Shown: positions 47,555 to 60,383 of the stretch, piece after piece
Layout of the letters: every line of letters begins with the position of its first letter
Position numbering within the stretch: the stretch's first letter is position 1
Assembly: GCA_905221065.1 (NCBI GenBank)
Contig: CAJNBS010000003.1
Location: forward strand, 78,254-142,253
Length of the DNA stretch: 64,000 nucleotides
Direction of reading: 5' to 3'
Origin: a bacterium
Lineage (GTDB): Bacteria; Bacillota; Bacilli; Lactobacillales; Streptococcaceae
Position numbers and translations under genes: made by a program
Notes under the pieces: generated by a model
Database searches by the model: none
What the model was told of the DNA's origin: nothing
What the model saw: the letters and a program-made list of their open reading frames with translations, nothing else

Positions 47555-48686
47555 CTGTTGCTACCCCCACTACTTCATTATATCCTACAACTTGTACTTC
47601 TTCTGTTCCATCAATTTCAACACCGTCAGAAATAACCGCACCTTCACCAATAATGGCACGTTTGATTTTAGCTCCCTGACCAACAATTGCTCCACTCATG
47701 ATAACTGAATCTACTACTTCTGCCCCTTCGCGAACTTGCGCCCCTGTTGAAAGGATAGAATGCTTAACAGTTCCATCTACGAAACAGCCATCGACAACTA
47801 AGGAATCTTCCACGTGAGCATTTGCACCAAGGAAGTTTGGTGGTGAAATCAAGTTTCTTGAGTAAATCTTCCATTGACGGTTACGGCTATCCAAGGCATT
47901 TTCTGGGGAAATGTACTCCATGTTAGCTTCCCAAAGCGACTCAATGGTACCGACGTCTTTCCAGTAACCATTAAATTCATAGGCATAGACACTTTCACCT
48001 GACTCAAGGTAATTTGGAATGACATTCTTACCGAAGTCTGACATATCGACATTGCTCTTTTCAGCAGCAACAAGCATATTGCGGAGACGTTGCCAATCAA
48101 AGATGTAAATACCCATAGAAGCCTTTGTAGATTTTGGTTGAGCTGGTTTTTCTTCAAATTCAACGATACGATTGTTAGCATCTGTATTCATGATACCAAA
48201 ACGACTAGCTTCTTTAAGAGGGACGTCTAAAACCGCTACTGTCAAGCTGGCATTATTATCCTTGTGAGACTGGAGCATATCATCATAGTCCATTTTGTAG
48301 ATGTGGTCCCCAGATAAAATCAAGACATACTCAGGATTGACACTGTCGATATAATCGATATTTTGGTAAATAGCGTGACTAGTCCCTTCGAACCAACGAT
48401 TTCCCTCACTTGCAGAATAAGGTTGAAGAATAGAGACACCAGAATTGATACCGTCTAATCCCCAGCTTGAACCGTTCCCGATATGGTTGTTGAGAGCAAG
48501 TGGTTGGTACTGGGTGATGACTCCAACATTGTGAATCCCTGAGTTGGCACAGTTTGAAAGAGCAAAGTCAATGATACGGTAGCGCCCACCAAATTGCACA
48601 GCTGGTTTTGCGATGCTTTGAGTGAGTTTACCGAGACGAGTTCCTTGCCCACCAGCAAGAATCAAAGCTAACATTTCATTCTTCAT
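47544..48686 (-). CDS. glgC: Glucose-1-phosphate adenylyltransferase GlgC
   Basis: 380 residues. [14 protein letters not shown] (about 9-22) is the nucleotidyl-binding loop, [19 protein letters not shown] the substrate region, and [12 protein letters not shown] (about 122-133) the metal site. C-terminal beta helix from about 285. It makes ADP-glucose, the committed step of glycogen synthesis. Overlaps glgB by 11 bases and glgD by 11 bases. Confidence 0.97.
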   Translation of the reverse strand: MKNEMLALILAGGQGTRLGKLTQSIAKPAVQFGGRYRIIDFALSNCANSGIHNVGVITQYQPLALNNHIGNGSSWGLDGINSGVSILQPYSASEGNRWFEGTSHAIYQNIDYIDSVNPEYVLILSGDHIYKMDYDDMLQSHKDNNASLTVAVLDVPLKEASRFGIMNTDANNRIVEFEEKPAQPKSTKASMGIYIFDWQRLRNMLVAAEKSNVDMSDFGKNVIPNYLESGESVYAYEFNGYWKDVGTIESLWEANMEYISPENALDSRNRQWKIYSRNLISPPNFLGANAHVEDSLVVDGCFVDGTVKHSILSTGAQVREGAEVVDSVIMSGAIVGQGAKIKRAIIGEGAVISDGVEIDGTEEVQVVGYNEVVGVATDED

Positions 48687-50604
48687 TTTCTACTCCTTTT
48701 TGGTTTTTACTTGTGACGGTTTTTGCAGGTTTCAAGCGACGTTTGATTTTCCATACACTTGCTCCCATAGCCGGTAGGGTAAAGGTCAGGGTCTGCTCAT
48801 AATCCTTCCATAGTCCTTCTTGCGTTTGAACGGTTTGGTTATGCTCTTTCCAGACGCCTCCCCACTCTTCTAACTCAGTATTCCAGACCTCTTCATAGAT
48901 CCCTGCGACAGGCAATCCGATTGTAAAATCTTTTCGTTCAACAGGTGCCATATTAAAGACGCAGACTAGCATGTCGCCCTTCTTACCCTTACGGATGAAG
49001 GAAAGAACACTCTGATCTCGATTATCCGCATCAATGATTTCAATACCATCATAGCTAGTATCGATTTCCCACAGACAGCGATGGTCTTTGTAGAATTGAT
49101 TAAGCTGAGAAGTGAAATACTTCATCTTAGCATTCATTGGATCTTCTAGATTAGACCATTCCAATTGTTCTTCAGATTTCCATTCTAGGAATTGGCCGTA
49201 TTCGCTACCCATGAAGAGCAATTTTTTACCTGGGTGACAAATTTGGTAAGTGTAGAGATTGCGCAAGCCTGCGAATTGATTGTAACGATCTCCCCACATC
49301 TTATGCATCATACTCTTCTTGCCATGAACCACTTCGTCATGTGAGAATGGTAGGAGATAATTCTCCTTGAAGACATACATAAAGCTGAAAGTCACTAGGT
49401 TAAAGTCATACTTACGGTAAATCGGATCTTCTTCGTAGAAACGAAGGATATCATTCATCCAGCCCATATTCCACTTATAATCAAATCCTAGACCACCAAG
49501 CTCTTTCATTCCCGTAATCTTGGTTGCTGACGAACTTTCTTCCGCAATCATCATCACATCTGGATGCGCTAGTTTAATGACATCATTCAAGCGTTGAAGG
49601 AAATAATATCCTTCATAGTTGAGATTGCCACCATCTTTATTAGGTGTCCAAGGTGCATCATCATAATCAAGATAGAGCATGTTGCTAACAGCATCCACAC
49701 GAATACCGTCCAAATGGTAAAAATCAATCCAAAACTTAATACTAGAAATCAGGAAGGACTGGACTTCATTTTTCCCAAGGTCAAAATTGAGAGCCCCCCA
49801 ACCGTAGTTATGAGCCTTATTATGGTCTTGGTACTCAAAAGTTGGAGTCCCGTCATAATAAGCTAAGGCATCATCATTAATGGTGAAATGACCAGGTACC
49901 CAGTCTACAATAACCCCAATATTGTTTAAATGACATTCCTCAACAAAATCTTGAAACTCTTCAGGGCGACCATAGGCATGCTCTAAAGCGAAGTACCCCA
50001 TAAGCTGGTAACCCCAACTCAAACCTAGTGGGTGGGACATCAAGGGCATAAACTCAATATGAGTATAGTTCATCTCAACTAGGTAAGGAATGAGTTCATC
50101 TTTCAATTGAGCAAAACTATAAGGACTTCCATCTGGATTTCTCTTCCACGATCCAGCATGAACTTCGTAGATATTGACAGGACGTTCAAAGAAAGTCCAA
50201 CGTTTTCTGCGAGCTAACCAAAGCCCATCCTTCCATTTCTTTTCTGGAATCTCTGTTAAAATAGCTCCAGTACCCGGACGTGCCTCATACCGTACAGCCA
50301 AAGGATCAATCTTCATCAGCTGATGACCATTTGCACGTGTGATATTGTACTTGTAAATTTGGCCTTCATGAGCAAGGCTGGTAAAGACTTCCCAGACCCC
50401 AAATTCATTTCGTTCCATTGGAATTTGATTTTCTACCCAATTGGTGAAATCCCCCACCAAGTGGACAGCCTGAGCGTTGGGAGCCCACACACGAAATGTA
50501 TAACCGTACTCTCCATTTAGTTCTTCCCTATGTGCTCCTAGATAATGCTGAAGATGAAAATTTTCTCCTGTCATAAAGGTGCGCAAAGCTTCTCTTTTAT
50601 CCAT
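48676..50604 (-). CDS. glgB: 1,4-alpha-glucan branching enzyme GlgB
   Basis: 642 residues. CBM48 (about 15-115), then GH13 barrel with [17 protein letters not shown], nucleophile Asp in [11 protein letters not shown] (about 307), acid Glu in MIAEESS (about 360) and [14 protein letters not shown] (about 425). It moves chains to alpha-1,6 branches. First gene of the glgBCDA operon, with promoter and cre-like site just upstream. AGGAGGTATT is the ribosome-binding site. Confidence 0.97.
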   Translation of the reverse strand: MDKREALRTFMTGENFHLQHYLGAHREELNGEYGYTFRVWAPNAQAVHLVGDFTNWVENQIPMERNEFGVWEVFTSLAHEGQIYKYNITRANGHQLMKIDPLAVRYEARPGTGAILTEIPEKKWKDGLWLARRKRWTFFERPVNIYEVHAGSWKRNPDGSPYSFAQLKDELIPYLVEMNYTHIEFMPLMSHPLGLSWGYQLMGYFALEHAYGRPEEFQDFVEECHLNNIGVIVDWVPGHFTINDDALAYYDGTPTFEYQDHNKAHNYGWGALNFDLGKNEVQSFLISSIKFWIDFYHLDGIRVDAVSNMLYLDYDDAPWTPNKDGGNLNYEGYYFLQRLNDVIKLAHPDVMMIAEESSSATKITGMKELGGLGFDYKWNMGWMNDILRFYEEDPIYRKYDFNLVTFSFMYVFKENYLLPFSHDEVVHGKKSMMHKMWGDRYNQFAGLRNLYTYQICHPGKKLLFMGSEYGQFLEWKSEEQLEWSNLEDPMNAKMKYFTSQLNQFYKDHRCLWEIDTSYDGIEIIDADNRDQSVLSFIRKGKKGDMLVCVFNMAPVERKDFTIGLPVAGIYEEVWNTELEEWGGVWKEHNQTVQTQEGLWKDYEQTLTFTLPAMGASVWKIKRRLKPAKTVTSKNQKGVENEE

Positions 50605-50620
50605 AATACCTCCTCTTTTC

Positions 50621-50671
50621 TGTAAGCGTTTTCTATAGATTTATTATACTACCTTTTTAGGGAAGATTCAA
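50621..50671 (-). promoter_or_regulatory. Promoter and cre-like CcpA site of glgBCDA
   Basis: On the minus strand TTGAAT (50671-50666), 17-base spacer and TATAAT (50648-50643). TAGAAAACGCTTACA (50635-50621) fits the cre consensus except at one outer base and overlaps the expected transcription start, so CcpA should repress here. Confidence 0.7.
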
Positions 50672-50835
50672 GTAAATTACGGAATTTGCAAAAAAATCTT
50701 TTGAAAGTCTTCAACAAATTCACTGATGTGTTCACTTGTAAATCAAGAAATTTTCAAACAGATTATGAAAACGAATTGTTTTTTTACAATACTATCATAA
50801 AGTTCGTCATTTTACTAATAAAATTGTTGTTTTAA

Positions 50836-50874
50836 AGTAAAAAATAAAACCAGGAAAACAATTTCCTGATTTTA
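50836..50874 (-). terminator. Terminator of gapN
   Basis: CAGGAAA / TTTCCTG with a loop of four bases on the minus strand, followed by a T-rich tail (GGTTTTATTTTTT). Confidence 0.65.
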
Positions 50875-50878
50875 CATT

Positions 50879-52303
50879 TTATTTCACATCAAAAACAATG
50901 GATTTGACATTTGTCATCGCTTCAATGCTATATTTAATTCCTTGAACACCAGCACCAGAACCTTTGACACCAAGGAATGGGAAATTATCTGGACCACGCT
51001 GGGTTTTATTATTGATGTGGACTGTTCCAACTTCAAGTTTTTCAGCAATTTCAAAGGCTTTTTTGAAATCATTTGTAAAGACTGAGGATTGAAGTCCGAA
51101 TTCAGATTCGTTGGCAAAGGCAATAGCTTCATCTACACTAGCAACACGAATGATTGGTAAAACAGGACCAAATGGCTCTTCCCAAGCTACTTTCATATCT
51201 TTGGTAACTTGGTCGAAAAGCACTGGCCAGAGAAGATTGCCCTCACGTTTGATTGGTGTAAGAGCCTGAGCACCTTTTTCTTGCGCATCTTCAATCAAGC
51301 CCCAAATGAAGTCGGCTGAAGCATTGTCAATAACAGGTGTAATATCAGCATTGTCAAATGGATCACCAACTGTTAATTTAGAAACTTCTTCCTGAAGCAA
51401 AGTAGCTAATTGATCTGCTACACTCTCGAGAACAATGACACGTTTAATGGCTGTGCAACGTTGACCTGAATAGCTAAAGGCTCCTGCAACGATTTGCTTC
51501 GCAGCGCGTTCCAAATCTGCATCTTCTAGTACAAGAGCTGCATCTTTTCCGCCAAGTTCTAGCATGATAGGACGCATACCAGCTAAACGACCAATACGTT
51601 CTCCGATTGGAGTTGAACCTGTAAAGTTGATGAAGTTGACTTCTTTGTGTTCAATGATATAATCCCCAATTTCTGAACCACGTCCCGTAATGGTATTGAA
51701 AACACCTGCTGGAATCCCTGCTTCTTCAAAGGCTTTAGCCAACAAGAGACCAGAAATAGATCCTTGTGTTGGTGGCTTAAACATAACCACATTTCCTGCA
51801 ATCAAGGCCGGAGCAATCTTAGATCCAGAAAGGTTAACTGGATAGTTAAATGGCGCGATAGCTAAGACAACTCCAACTGGCTCACGACGAACAACAGCCA
51901 GTTTGTTTTTACTTGCTGCTTCAAAACCGCCACCTTCCATTGCTTGTCCAGTAATACGGAGACCTTCCTCAGCCGCATAGCGAATCAAGTCTGCGGTACG
52001 CACTACTTCTCCAATGGCTGCTTTAATCCCTTTAGCAACCTCTTTGGCAAGAATTGTACCAATTTTTTCTTTATCACGTTCCAAAATAGCTGCTGTCTTA
52101 TGCAAATAGGCTGCACGCTCAACTGGTGCTAAATCACGCCATGCAGGGAGAGCTGCACGCGCAGCTTGCATAGCCTCATCTACTTCTGCCTGACTCATAG
52201 CGGGTACTGTCCCTAATTCTTCTTGATTGATCGGTGAATAAATCGTAATTTCTTTTTCAGATGATTTCCATTCTCCATTTACTAAATTCTGATATCTTGT
52301 CAA
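50879..52303 (-). CDS. gapN: NADP-dependent non-phosphorylating glyceraldehyde-3-phosphate dehydrogenase
   Basis: 474 residues of the aldehyde dehydrogenase family. The catalytic Glu in LELGGKDAALV (about 250) and Cys in SYSGQRCTAIKR (about 284) are in place, and FNYPVNLSGSKIAPALIAGN is the cofactor region. Very close to known streptococcal GapN, which makes NADPH and 3-phosphoglycerate directly from GAP and replaces the oxidative pentose phosphate pathway. AGGAGGA precedes the ATG. Confidence 0.96.
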   Translation of the reverse strand: MTRYQNLVNGEWKSSEKEITIYSPINQEELGTVPAMSQAEVDEAMQAARAALPAWRDLAPVERAAYLHKTAAILERDKEKIGTILAKEVAKGIKAAIGEVVRTADLIRYAAEEGLRITGQAMEGGGFEAASKNKLAVVRREPVGVVLAIAPFNYPVNLSGSKIAPALIAGNVVMFKPPTQGSISGLLLAKAFEEAGIPAGVFNTITGRGSEIGDYIIEHKEVNFINFTGSTPIGERIGRLAGMRPIMLELGGKDAALVLEDADLERAAKQIVAGAFSYSGQRCTAIKRVIVLESVADQLATLLQEEVSKLTVGDPFDNADITPVIDNASADFIWGLIEDAQEKGAQALTPIKREGNLLWPVLFDQVTKDMKVAWEEPFGPVLPIIRVASVDEAIAFANESEFGLQSSVFTNDFKKAFEIAEKLEVGTVHINNKTQRGPDNFPFLGVKGSGAGVQGIKYSIEAMTNVKSIVFDVK

Positions 52304-52687
52304 ATTCTCGTCCTCCTGAAAATGATTAAGATATATTTTACCAAATTTTCAGAAAATTACAACCCTTTTTACAATATTTTTGAGATTTTTTTCACAAGCT
52401 TGATTTTTCAAACTATTTGAACTCTCTTGTTAAGCAGTAATACTCAATGAGAATCAAAGAGCAAACTAGGAAGCTAGCCGTAGGTTGCTCAAAGCACTGC
52501 GCAGATAGAGCTGACGTGGTTTGAAGAGATTTTCGAAGAGTATAAGTACAAAAAGAAAAGGATTAGACGAACTAAACCTTTTTCAATATTTTAAACATAA
52601 AAAACAGCTCTATCTTTCGATTCCTATAATCTCCACTTATATCACAACAAAGATGATTATTAGATTATGACCGAAGAAATATAAGGC
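52304..52687. other. Intergenic region with degenerate BOX element
   Basis: Beyond the BOX copy at 52440-52544, I see only AT-rich sequence, the gapN promoter area at the left edge and the 3' side of the lipoprotein gene at the right. Confidence 0.5.
52440..52544 (-). repeat. BOX element lacking boxB
   Basis: ATACTCAATGAGAATCAAAG, then AGCCGTAGGTTGCTCAAAGC (boxC side), then a jump to GCAGATAGAGCTGACGTGG and TTTTCGAAGAGTAT. The boxB hairpin and the ACGGCAAGG core of boxA are deleted, leaving 105 bases. Confidence 0.8.
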
Positions 52688-53136
52688 CTATTTTTGACGT
52701 TTAAAAATAGCATTTTCAATAACTTTTAGATTTGAGACATCTTTGCTATCAACTTTTGAGATATCAAAAGTTAAATTATCACCCGAAATCTTATAAGGTA
52801 CCTCAGTGCCTCCTCCTACTGGGGTCATTACTTTTTTAGATTGATCTACTTTAACATCGTAGTTTTGATCGTTCTTAAATCCCATTATTGTACTTGAAAT
52901 TTTTATATTTCCTTTATCATCATTAATTGTGATTGAAACCGATAATTTAACACTTTCCCCCAATACTGATCCAAAAGTTGTAGCAAAATCTCCTTGATTT
53001 TCTGCTAATTTAGAAACTTCCTCTGTAGAGGGTTCATAAGTATAGGTTCCGTTATCACTTTTTATTGAACATCCAATTAATATAACTGACATTAAAGCTA
53101 AAATCAATGATACGTAAATTCGTTTTACTTTTCCAT
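52688..53136 (-). CDS. Lipoprotein with a disrupted start region
   Basis: The continuous frame starts with TTG at 53107 (LILALMSVILIGC, lipobox LIGC) and gives 139 residues. Just upstream, AAGGAGATAAA leads to an ATG at 53136 that reads MEK and then stops; adding one A to the A-run at 53132-53129 would join it to KVKRIYVSLILALMSVILIGC, a normal lipoprotein signal with basic n-region. The coding frame is thus split by one base. Mature part is Asp/Lys-rich with about ten beta strands (NQGDFATTFG, KISGDNLTFDISK). Function unknown. Confidence 0.6.
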
Positions 53137-53176
53137 TTTATCTCCTTGCTTTCATTTACTTCCTATCAAATCTTTT

Positions 53177-55456
53177 CTACAAAACTTTATAGACGCTGGC
53201 ACTAACGCCACCAACCATATCTTTATCATCTAAATGGCTATTGGTCACCAAGAGTTCTAGATTTCCAGCATTTTTAAACTGGAAGGGCTTCCCTTTAGCA
53301 TTAAAGACTACCAATAGGTGATCCTCTCCATGAATCTCATAGACAATCCAACCACTATGTTCATGAGCGGAATGAACAAAAACATGATGGTAAATTTCAT
53401 CATAAGTAGGGTAAGAAAAGGCACAGGTTTCTGTCTTCAATCGAATCATTTGACGGATAAATTCAATACTATCTTGACGCTCATTGATCAAGTCCCAGTT
53501 CACTTGGTTCACACTGTCTGGAGCGTTATAGCTATTCATAGCACGCTCTCTATCATCATGAGTCAACTCACCATTTTCACCAGTCGCAACCAGTTTGGTA
53601 CGACCAAATTCTTGACCGATTTCCATAAATGCCATCCCCTGCATGAGCAGATTCATGGCTGTGGCTGTCTCAACCTTACGCATGATTTGCTCGGAACTTT
53701 GGTCTGGATGAAGGGTCGCCAATAAATCGTGAAGATTGTAATTGTCATGGGCTTCCACGTAGTTAAGTACTTGATTTGGATGTGTATAGGTTCCTAATTC
53801 ACGACTGCCTAGAATTGCTTTGGCAAGAATTGGTTCTGTCGCAGCACCACTGACAAAACCTGACTTGATAGCACCGTAGACTTCTCCACCTTTGACAGCA
53901 TCGCGCTGATTGTCATTAAAGAAACCGATATTTGGCATCTGGTAGGCATTGTCTTTCTTAGCCTTATCATAAGGGGCAAGACCTGTTCCCATATCCCATC
54001 CTTCTCCATAGAGGATAATGTTAGGGTCGATTTCATCCAAGCTCTGACGAATCATCTGCATGGTCTTGACATCATGAATCCCCATCAAGTCAAAACGGAA
54101 ACCGTCAATATTATATTCTTGCACCCAGTATAGAAGCGAATCAATCATATACTTGCGGAACATTTCATGTTCGCTGGCTGTTTCATTCCCAACACCCGTT
54201 CCATTCTGGAAAGTACCGTCTGGATTCATACGATAATAATAGTCAGGGACAGTTGTTTGGAAAGGTGCATCAACAACTGAGAAAGTATGGTTATAAACCA
54301 CGTCCATAATGACACCAATACCCGCATCGTGATAGGCTTGAACCATAGTTTTTAAATCACGAATGACCTGAGCTGGATCATCTGGATTGGTTGAAAGGCT
54401 GGTTTCTGGTGCGTTGTAGTTTTGTGGATCATACCCCCAATTATAGGTTACATTCCCATCCGCATCATACTCTTTGTGACGGTCTGCAATTGGTTGCAAC
54501 TGAACATAATTGTAGCCTATCTTCTTGATGTAATCAAAAGCAGTTGCTTGGCCGTACTGGTTAACCGTCCCAGTCTGAGCAGCACCCAAGAAAGTTCCTC
54601 GAAGATGTTCATCCACACCTGAAGTCGGTGATTTGGTCAAATCACGAATATGCATTTCACAGATGACTGCCTTACATGGATTTGTCAAACGCCAAGTAGC
54701 CTCAGAACCATGCTTGACCTCGAAGTTTTCAACTTGCTTTTCTTCATGACTCAAAATAGCTGAACGTTTGCCATCAGGACTGGTCGCAATGGTGTAAGGA
54801 TCGCGTGTCAGTGTTTGGTGATGAGGGAATTGGACTTGATACTGATAAGCCTTACCAGTCAAATCTTCCTCAACATCCAAACTCCAGACACCAATAGTAT
54901 TGTCCTTATGGTTATAAGAGTAGCTATTGCCTCGCTCCATATCAAAAGTCTTCCAAACAGGTGCATCATTAGTAGAAGATTCATAAACAACAACCTGCAC
55001 TTCTGTCGCTGTTGGAGCCCAAAGAGCAAAATGAGCCTGATTGTCCTCTACACGGCAACCCAATTCACCTTGGTAGCCCCAGTGGTGGTCGAAACTAGCA
55101 CTATTGATAGCCTTGTCAAAGGCAAAAGGATTTTGATTTTTATAGAAAGGACTGGCAATCGCAGGATTTTCAGAGTAATAAATCCTATCATCCCCTTCTA
55201 AAATCCAGACCTCTGTTAAAAGAGGATAGTGATTAAAACGGATAGCATACTCTTTACTAGTTTGGCCAGTATGAACCACAAAATTCAAGCTTTCTAAGGG
55301 ATGAACACTTGGGTGTTCAAAACTAAATAAAGCACCAAAATAATCCTCTTTATAAGTCAGTAAATCAATTCGTTGATCCTTACTCTTTACAAAAGAGCAA
55401 GTGTCGTATTCTCCATTCTTGCGATGGTAATGAATGCGCATAGGGTAGTTATACAT
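53177..55456 (-). CDS. pulA: Type I pullulanase
   Basis: 759 residues. N-terminal beta domains (about 1-230), then GH13 barrel with the type I motif YNWGYDPQNYNAPE (about 355), DVVYNH, nucleophile Asp in DGFRFDLMGIHD (about 440), acid Glu in ILYGEGWD (about 474) and VEAHDNYN (about 560). It cleaves alpha-1,6 branches of glycogen and maltodextrin; no signal peptide or LPXTG, so it is the cytosolic enzyme, not SpuA. Directly downstream of the lipid kinase gene. Confidence 0.94.
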   Translation of the reverse strand: MYNYPMRIHYHRKNGEYDTCSFVKSKDQRIDLLTYKEDYFGALFSFEHPSVHPLESLNFVVHTGQTSKEYAIRFNHYPLLTEVWILEGDDRIYYSENPAIASPFYKNQNPFAFDKAINSASFDHHWGYQGELGCRVEDNQAHFALWAPTATEVQVVVYESSTNDAPVWKTFDMERGNSYSYNHKDNTIGVWSLDVEEDLTGKAYQYQVQFPHHQTLTRDPYTIATSPDGKRSAILSHEEKQVENFEVKHGSEATWRLTNPCKAVICEMHIRDLTKSPTSGVDEHLRGTFLGAAQTGTVNQYGQATAFDYIKKIGYNYVQLQPIADRHKEYDADGNVTYNWGYDPQNYNAPETSLSTNPDDPAQVIRDLKTMVQAYHDAGIGVIMDVVYNHTFSVVDAPFQTTVPDYYYRMNPDGTFQNGTGVGNETASEHEMFRKYMIDSLLYWVQEYNIDGFRFDLMGIHDVKTMQMIRQSLDEIDPNIILYGEGWDMGTGLAPYDKAKKDNAYQMPNIGFFNDNQRDAVKGGEVYGAIKSGFVSGAATEPILAKAILGSRELGTYTHPNQVLNYVEAHDNYNLHDLLATLHPDQSSEQIMRKVETATAMNLLMQGMAFMEIGQEFGRTKLVATGENGELTHDDRERAMNSYNAPDSVNQVNWDLINERQDSIEFIRQMIRLKTETCAFSYPTYDEIYHHVFVHSAHEHSGWIVYEIHGEDHLLVVFNAKGKPFQFKNAGNLELLVTNSHLDDKDMVGGVSASVYKVL

Positions 55457-55473
55457 TTTTATTTTTCCTTTTT

Positions 55474-56433
55474 TTAATTTGTTTCTGTTTCACTAATAAA
55501 TTCTTGACCAATCTCGTCTCGATTGACAAAAAATTCGATGTGATGATGGCAGACTTGAAGTTCAACTGGGGTATCTCCTCCATATTCCCCATCTAGGTTC
55601 AGCATAAATGGTTCTTGGTCATCTAAAACTTCTAAACGTAGTTTGCTCGTTTTGAGGTATTCGATATTGACATCTGAGACATGCTGACCACCATTAATGG
55701 CCTGTATCAATAAGCCCAACATATCAAATAGCTTGTCTGTCTTGACCAAAATCAGAGTAAAATTGCCATCGTCTAACTTGGTATCAGGCGCTAACTGCTC
55801 AAATCCTCCAATGGAATTGGTCAAGGCAACAAAAATCAAGGACACCTCTCCTTCAAAGACACCCTGATCATGTGTGATTCTCACTGGACGAACCTTGGTC
55901 TTAGGGAACATTTCAATGCCTTTAGCAACATAGGCAAAATAACCAAGACGCGTCTTGACTTCACTTGGAACACTGTAAGTCAATTCGGTCAGAGTACCTG
56001 CAGCGGCAATATTAATAAAATATTTATCGCCAAAAGCTCGTCCAATATCCATATGAATGGTCTCATTTTTAGCAATAATCTGAGCAGCCGCAACAGGATC
56101 CCCCATTGGAATTTTTAGGGCACGCGCATAATCATTAGTCGTCCCTGTTGGGATGATGGCAAGCCGAGGCCTCTTGTCGAGCGAGGCAACCCCATTGACC
56201 ACTTCATTAATTGTTCCATCACCACCTGCAGCAATAATCAAATCAAAACCAGCTTTGGCTGCTCTCTCAGCTTCTTTTTGTGCTGAAAGAGGTTCTGGAG
56301 TCGTTTGAAAGGCACTGGTTTCATAGCCAATATCTTCCAAAACATCCAGCACTTCTGCTATATTTTTCTTGATAATTTCCTGCCCTGAGGTTGGGTTATA
56401 AATTAAACGCGCACGTTTTCTTTCTTCTGTCAT
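55474..56433 (-). CDS. dgkB: Diacylglycerol kinase DgkB-like
   Basis: 319 residues from the ATG at 56433; a TTG start at 56454 would lie inside ligA. RLIYNPTSGQEIIKK (about 9-23), IIAAGGDGTINEVVNG (about 61-76) and IPTGTTNDYARAL (about 90-102) are the DagK catalytic motifs. It recycles diacylglycerol from lipoteichoic acid synthesis to phosphatidate. Gap to ligA is two bases, so ligA-dgkB-pulA form an operon. Confidence 0.92.
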   Translation of the reverse strand: MTEERKRARLIYNPTSGQEIIKKNIAEVLDVLEDIGYETSAFQTTPEPLSAQKEAERAAKAGFDLIIAAGGDGTINEVVNGVASLDKRPRLAIIPTGTTNDYARALKIPMGDPVAAAQIIAKNETIHMDIGRAFGDKYFINIAAAGTLTELTYSVPSEVKTRLGYFAYVAKGIEMFPKTKVRPVRITHDQGVFEGEVSLIFVALTNSIGGFEQLAPDTKLDDGNFTLILVKTDKLFDMLGLLIQAINGGQHVSDVNIEYLKTSKLRLEVLDDQEPFMLNLDGEYGGDTPVELQVCHHHIEFFVNRDEIGQEFISETETN

Positions 56434-56435
56434 TG

Positions 56436-58430
<1,995 letters not shown>

Positions 58431-58481
58431 ACGAGAAGGGAGGAAAAAATGACAAGTTTGTATTGTAGGAAAGAAATGTTT

Positions 58482-60383
58482 TCACACCTGCTCTGATAAT
58501 TCTTCCCACTCAAGCATAGCTTCTTCCTGACGGTGGCTGATTTTGTCCAGTTCAGCCTGCAATTCCATGAGTTTGTCGGCATCGTTTGTTTCCAACATTT
58601 GTTCAGAAATGGCTTGGCTTTGACTTTCTAACTCTTCGATTTCAGTTTCTAGACTTTCAATTTGTCGCATGAGTTTGCGAACTTCTTTTTGATTTTCTTT
58701 CTGAGCTTGATAGTCATTGACTGGGCTTGTTTCTTTTGCTTGATTGCTTGTTGAAACCTCCTCTGCCAGACTCATTTCTACTTCTGCTTTCTTCTCAACA
58801 TAGTAGTCGTAATCTCCAAGATAGAGAGTCGAACCATTTTCAGATAATTCTAAAACATGAGTTGCCACACGATTGATAAAGTAACGGTCGTGGCTGACAA
58901 AGAGCAAGGTACCATCAAAATCAATCAAGGCATTTTCCAACACTTCCTTGCTATCAATATCCAAGTGGTTGGTCGGCTCATCCAGAATCAGGAAGTTGTT
59001 GTTTTCCATAGACAATTTAGCCAAAAGCAAACGAGCTTTCTCGCCCCCAGACAGCATGCCAACTGATTTTTTAACATCATCTCCTGAGAAAAGAAAGGCA
59101 CCTAGACGGTTACGAATTTCAACTTCAGGAGTCAGTTTGAAATCATTCCAGAGTTCATCAAGGACCGTATTACTTGATGTTAGCTTGCTTTGGGTTTGGT
59201 CATAGTAACCCACCTCCACATTAGCGCCAAATCGCTTCTCTCCCTTGATAAAAGGAATCTGATCCACAATAGATTTGATAAAGGTTGATTTTCCAATACC
59301 ATTGGGACCGACGATAGCGACAGCATTCATCTTACGAAGGTCTAAGTTGATAGGCTCTGACAATATTTCCCCATCATAGCCAATAGCCGCATTTTCAACA
59401 GTCAAAACGACATTTCCCGACGTTTTTTCAGACTGGAAGGTCATGTTAGCTGCTTTCTTACCAGCTTCCGGCTTGTCCAAACGCTCCATTTTTTCCAGTT
59501 GTTTGCGTCGAGATTGAGCACGTTTGGTAGTTGAAGCTCGGACTAGATTGCGATTGACAAAGTCTTCCAGAGCAGCGATTTCCTTCTGTTGCTTTTCATA
59601 GTTTTTTGCCTCAGTAGCTAGTTTTTGCTCCTTCAGCTCGACAAAACGAGAGTAGTTACCCACATAGCGATCCAAGGAATGCTTGGTCAAATCCAGCGTA
59701 ATCGTCGCAACCTTATCCAAGAAATAACGGTCGTGGCTGACGATAATGAGGGCACCGCTATAGTTTACCAAGTAATTCTCTAGCCAGGCAATAGTTTCGA
59801 TATCCAAGTGGTTGGTTGGCTCGTCCAAGACCAAGAGATTGGGCTTTTCAAGAAGCATTTTAGCAAGTGCCAAACGAGTATTTTGACCACCAGAAAGTTC
59901 AGCTATTTTCATCTGCCACATAGATTCGTCAAACTTGAATCCATTCAAAATAGCACGGATATCAGCTTCATAGGTAAAGCCGCCTGCTTGACGAAAATTC
60001 TCAGATAAGCGATCGTAATCTGACATCAGTTTATCCAAATCCTCACCAGATTTTTCACCCATCTCCAATTCCATCTGACGAAGTTGTTTCTCAGTTTGAC
60101 GCAAGTCATCAAAGACATGAAGCATTTCATCGTAGATGGTATTTTCAGACTCAAAACGGCTATCTTGGGCTAGGTAAGACAGAGAAATATCTTTTTTCTT
60201 ATTGATTTCTCCACTAGTTTGTTCCTCTTCTCCAACCAAAATCTTCAAAAGAGTAGACTTACCCGCCCCGTTTTTCCCAACGAGGGCAATCCGGTCTCGT
60301 TCATCAACCTGCAGGTTGATATTATCAAAAAGAACCTCTCCTGCAAAAGAACGTTCAATTTTATTAGCTTGTAAAATAATCAT
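58482..60383 (-). CDS. ABC-F family ATPase (Uup/YfmR-like)
   Basis: 633 residues with two ABC domains: Walker A GKNGAGKST (about 36-44), signature LSGGQNTR, Walker B LLVLDEPTNHLD; second Walker A GPNGIGKST (about 352), LSGGEKARL and LILDEPTNHLD. An ABC-F linker rich in Lys/Glu joins them, and a C-terminal coiled coil (about 550-633, MRQIESLETEIEELESQ) is typical of Uup/YfmR. It acts on the ribosome in translation rather than transport. No ribosome-binding site; see the promoter entry. Confidence 0.93.
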   Translation of the reverse strand: MIILQANKIERSFAGEVLFDNINLQVDERDRIALVGKNGAGKSTLLKILVGEEEQTSGEINKKKDISLSYLAQDSRFESENTIYDEMLHVFDDLRQTEKQLRQMELEMGEKSGEDLDKLMSDYDRLSENFRQAGGFTYEADIRAILNGFKFDESMWQMKIAELSGGQNTRLALAKMLLEKPNLLVLDEPTNHLDIETIAWLENYLVNYSGALIIVSHDRYFLDKVATITLDLTKHSLDRYVGNYSRFVELKEQKLATEAKNYEKQQKEIAALEDFVNRNLVRASTTKRAQSRRKQLEKMERLDKPEAGKKAANMTFQSEKTSGNVVLTVENAAIGYDGEILSEPINLDLRKMNAVAIVGPNGIGKSTFIKSIVDQIPFIKGEKRFGANVEVGYYDQTQSKLTSSNTVLDELWNDFKLTPEVEIRNRLGAFLFSGDDVKKSVGMLSGGEKARLLLAKLSMENNNFLILDEPTNHLDIDSKEVLENALIDFDGTLLFVSHDRYFINRVATHVLELSENGSTLYLGDYDYYVEKKAEVEMSLAEEVSTSNQAKETSPVNDYQAQKENQKEVRKLMRQIESLETEIEELESQSQAISEQMLETNDADKLMELQAELDKISHRQEEAMLEWEELSEQV

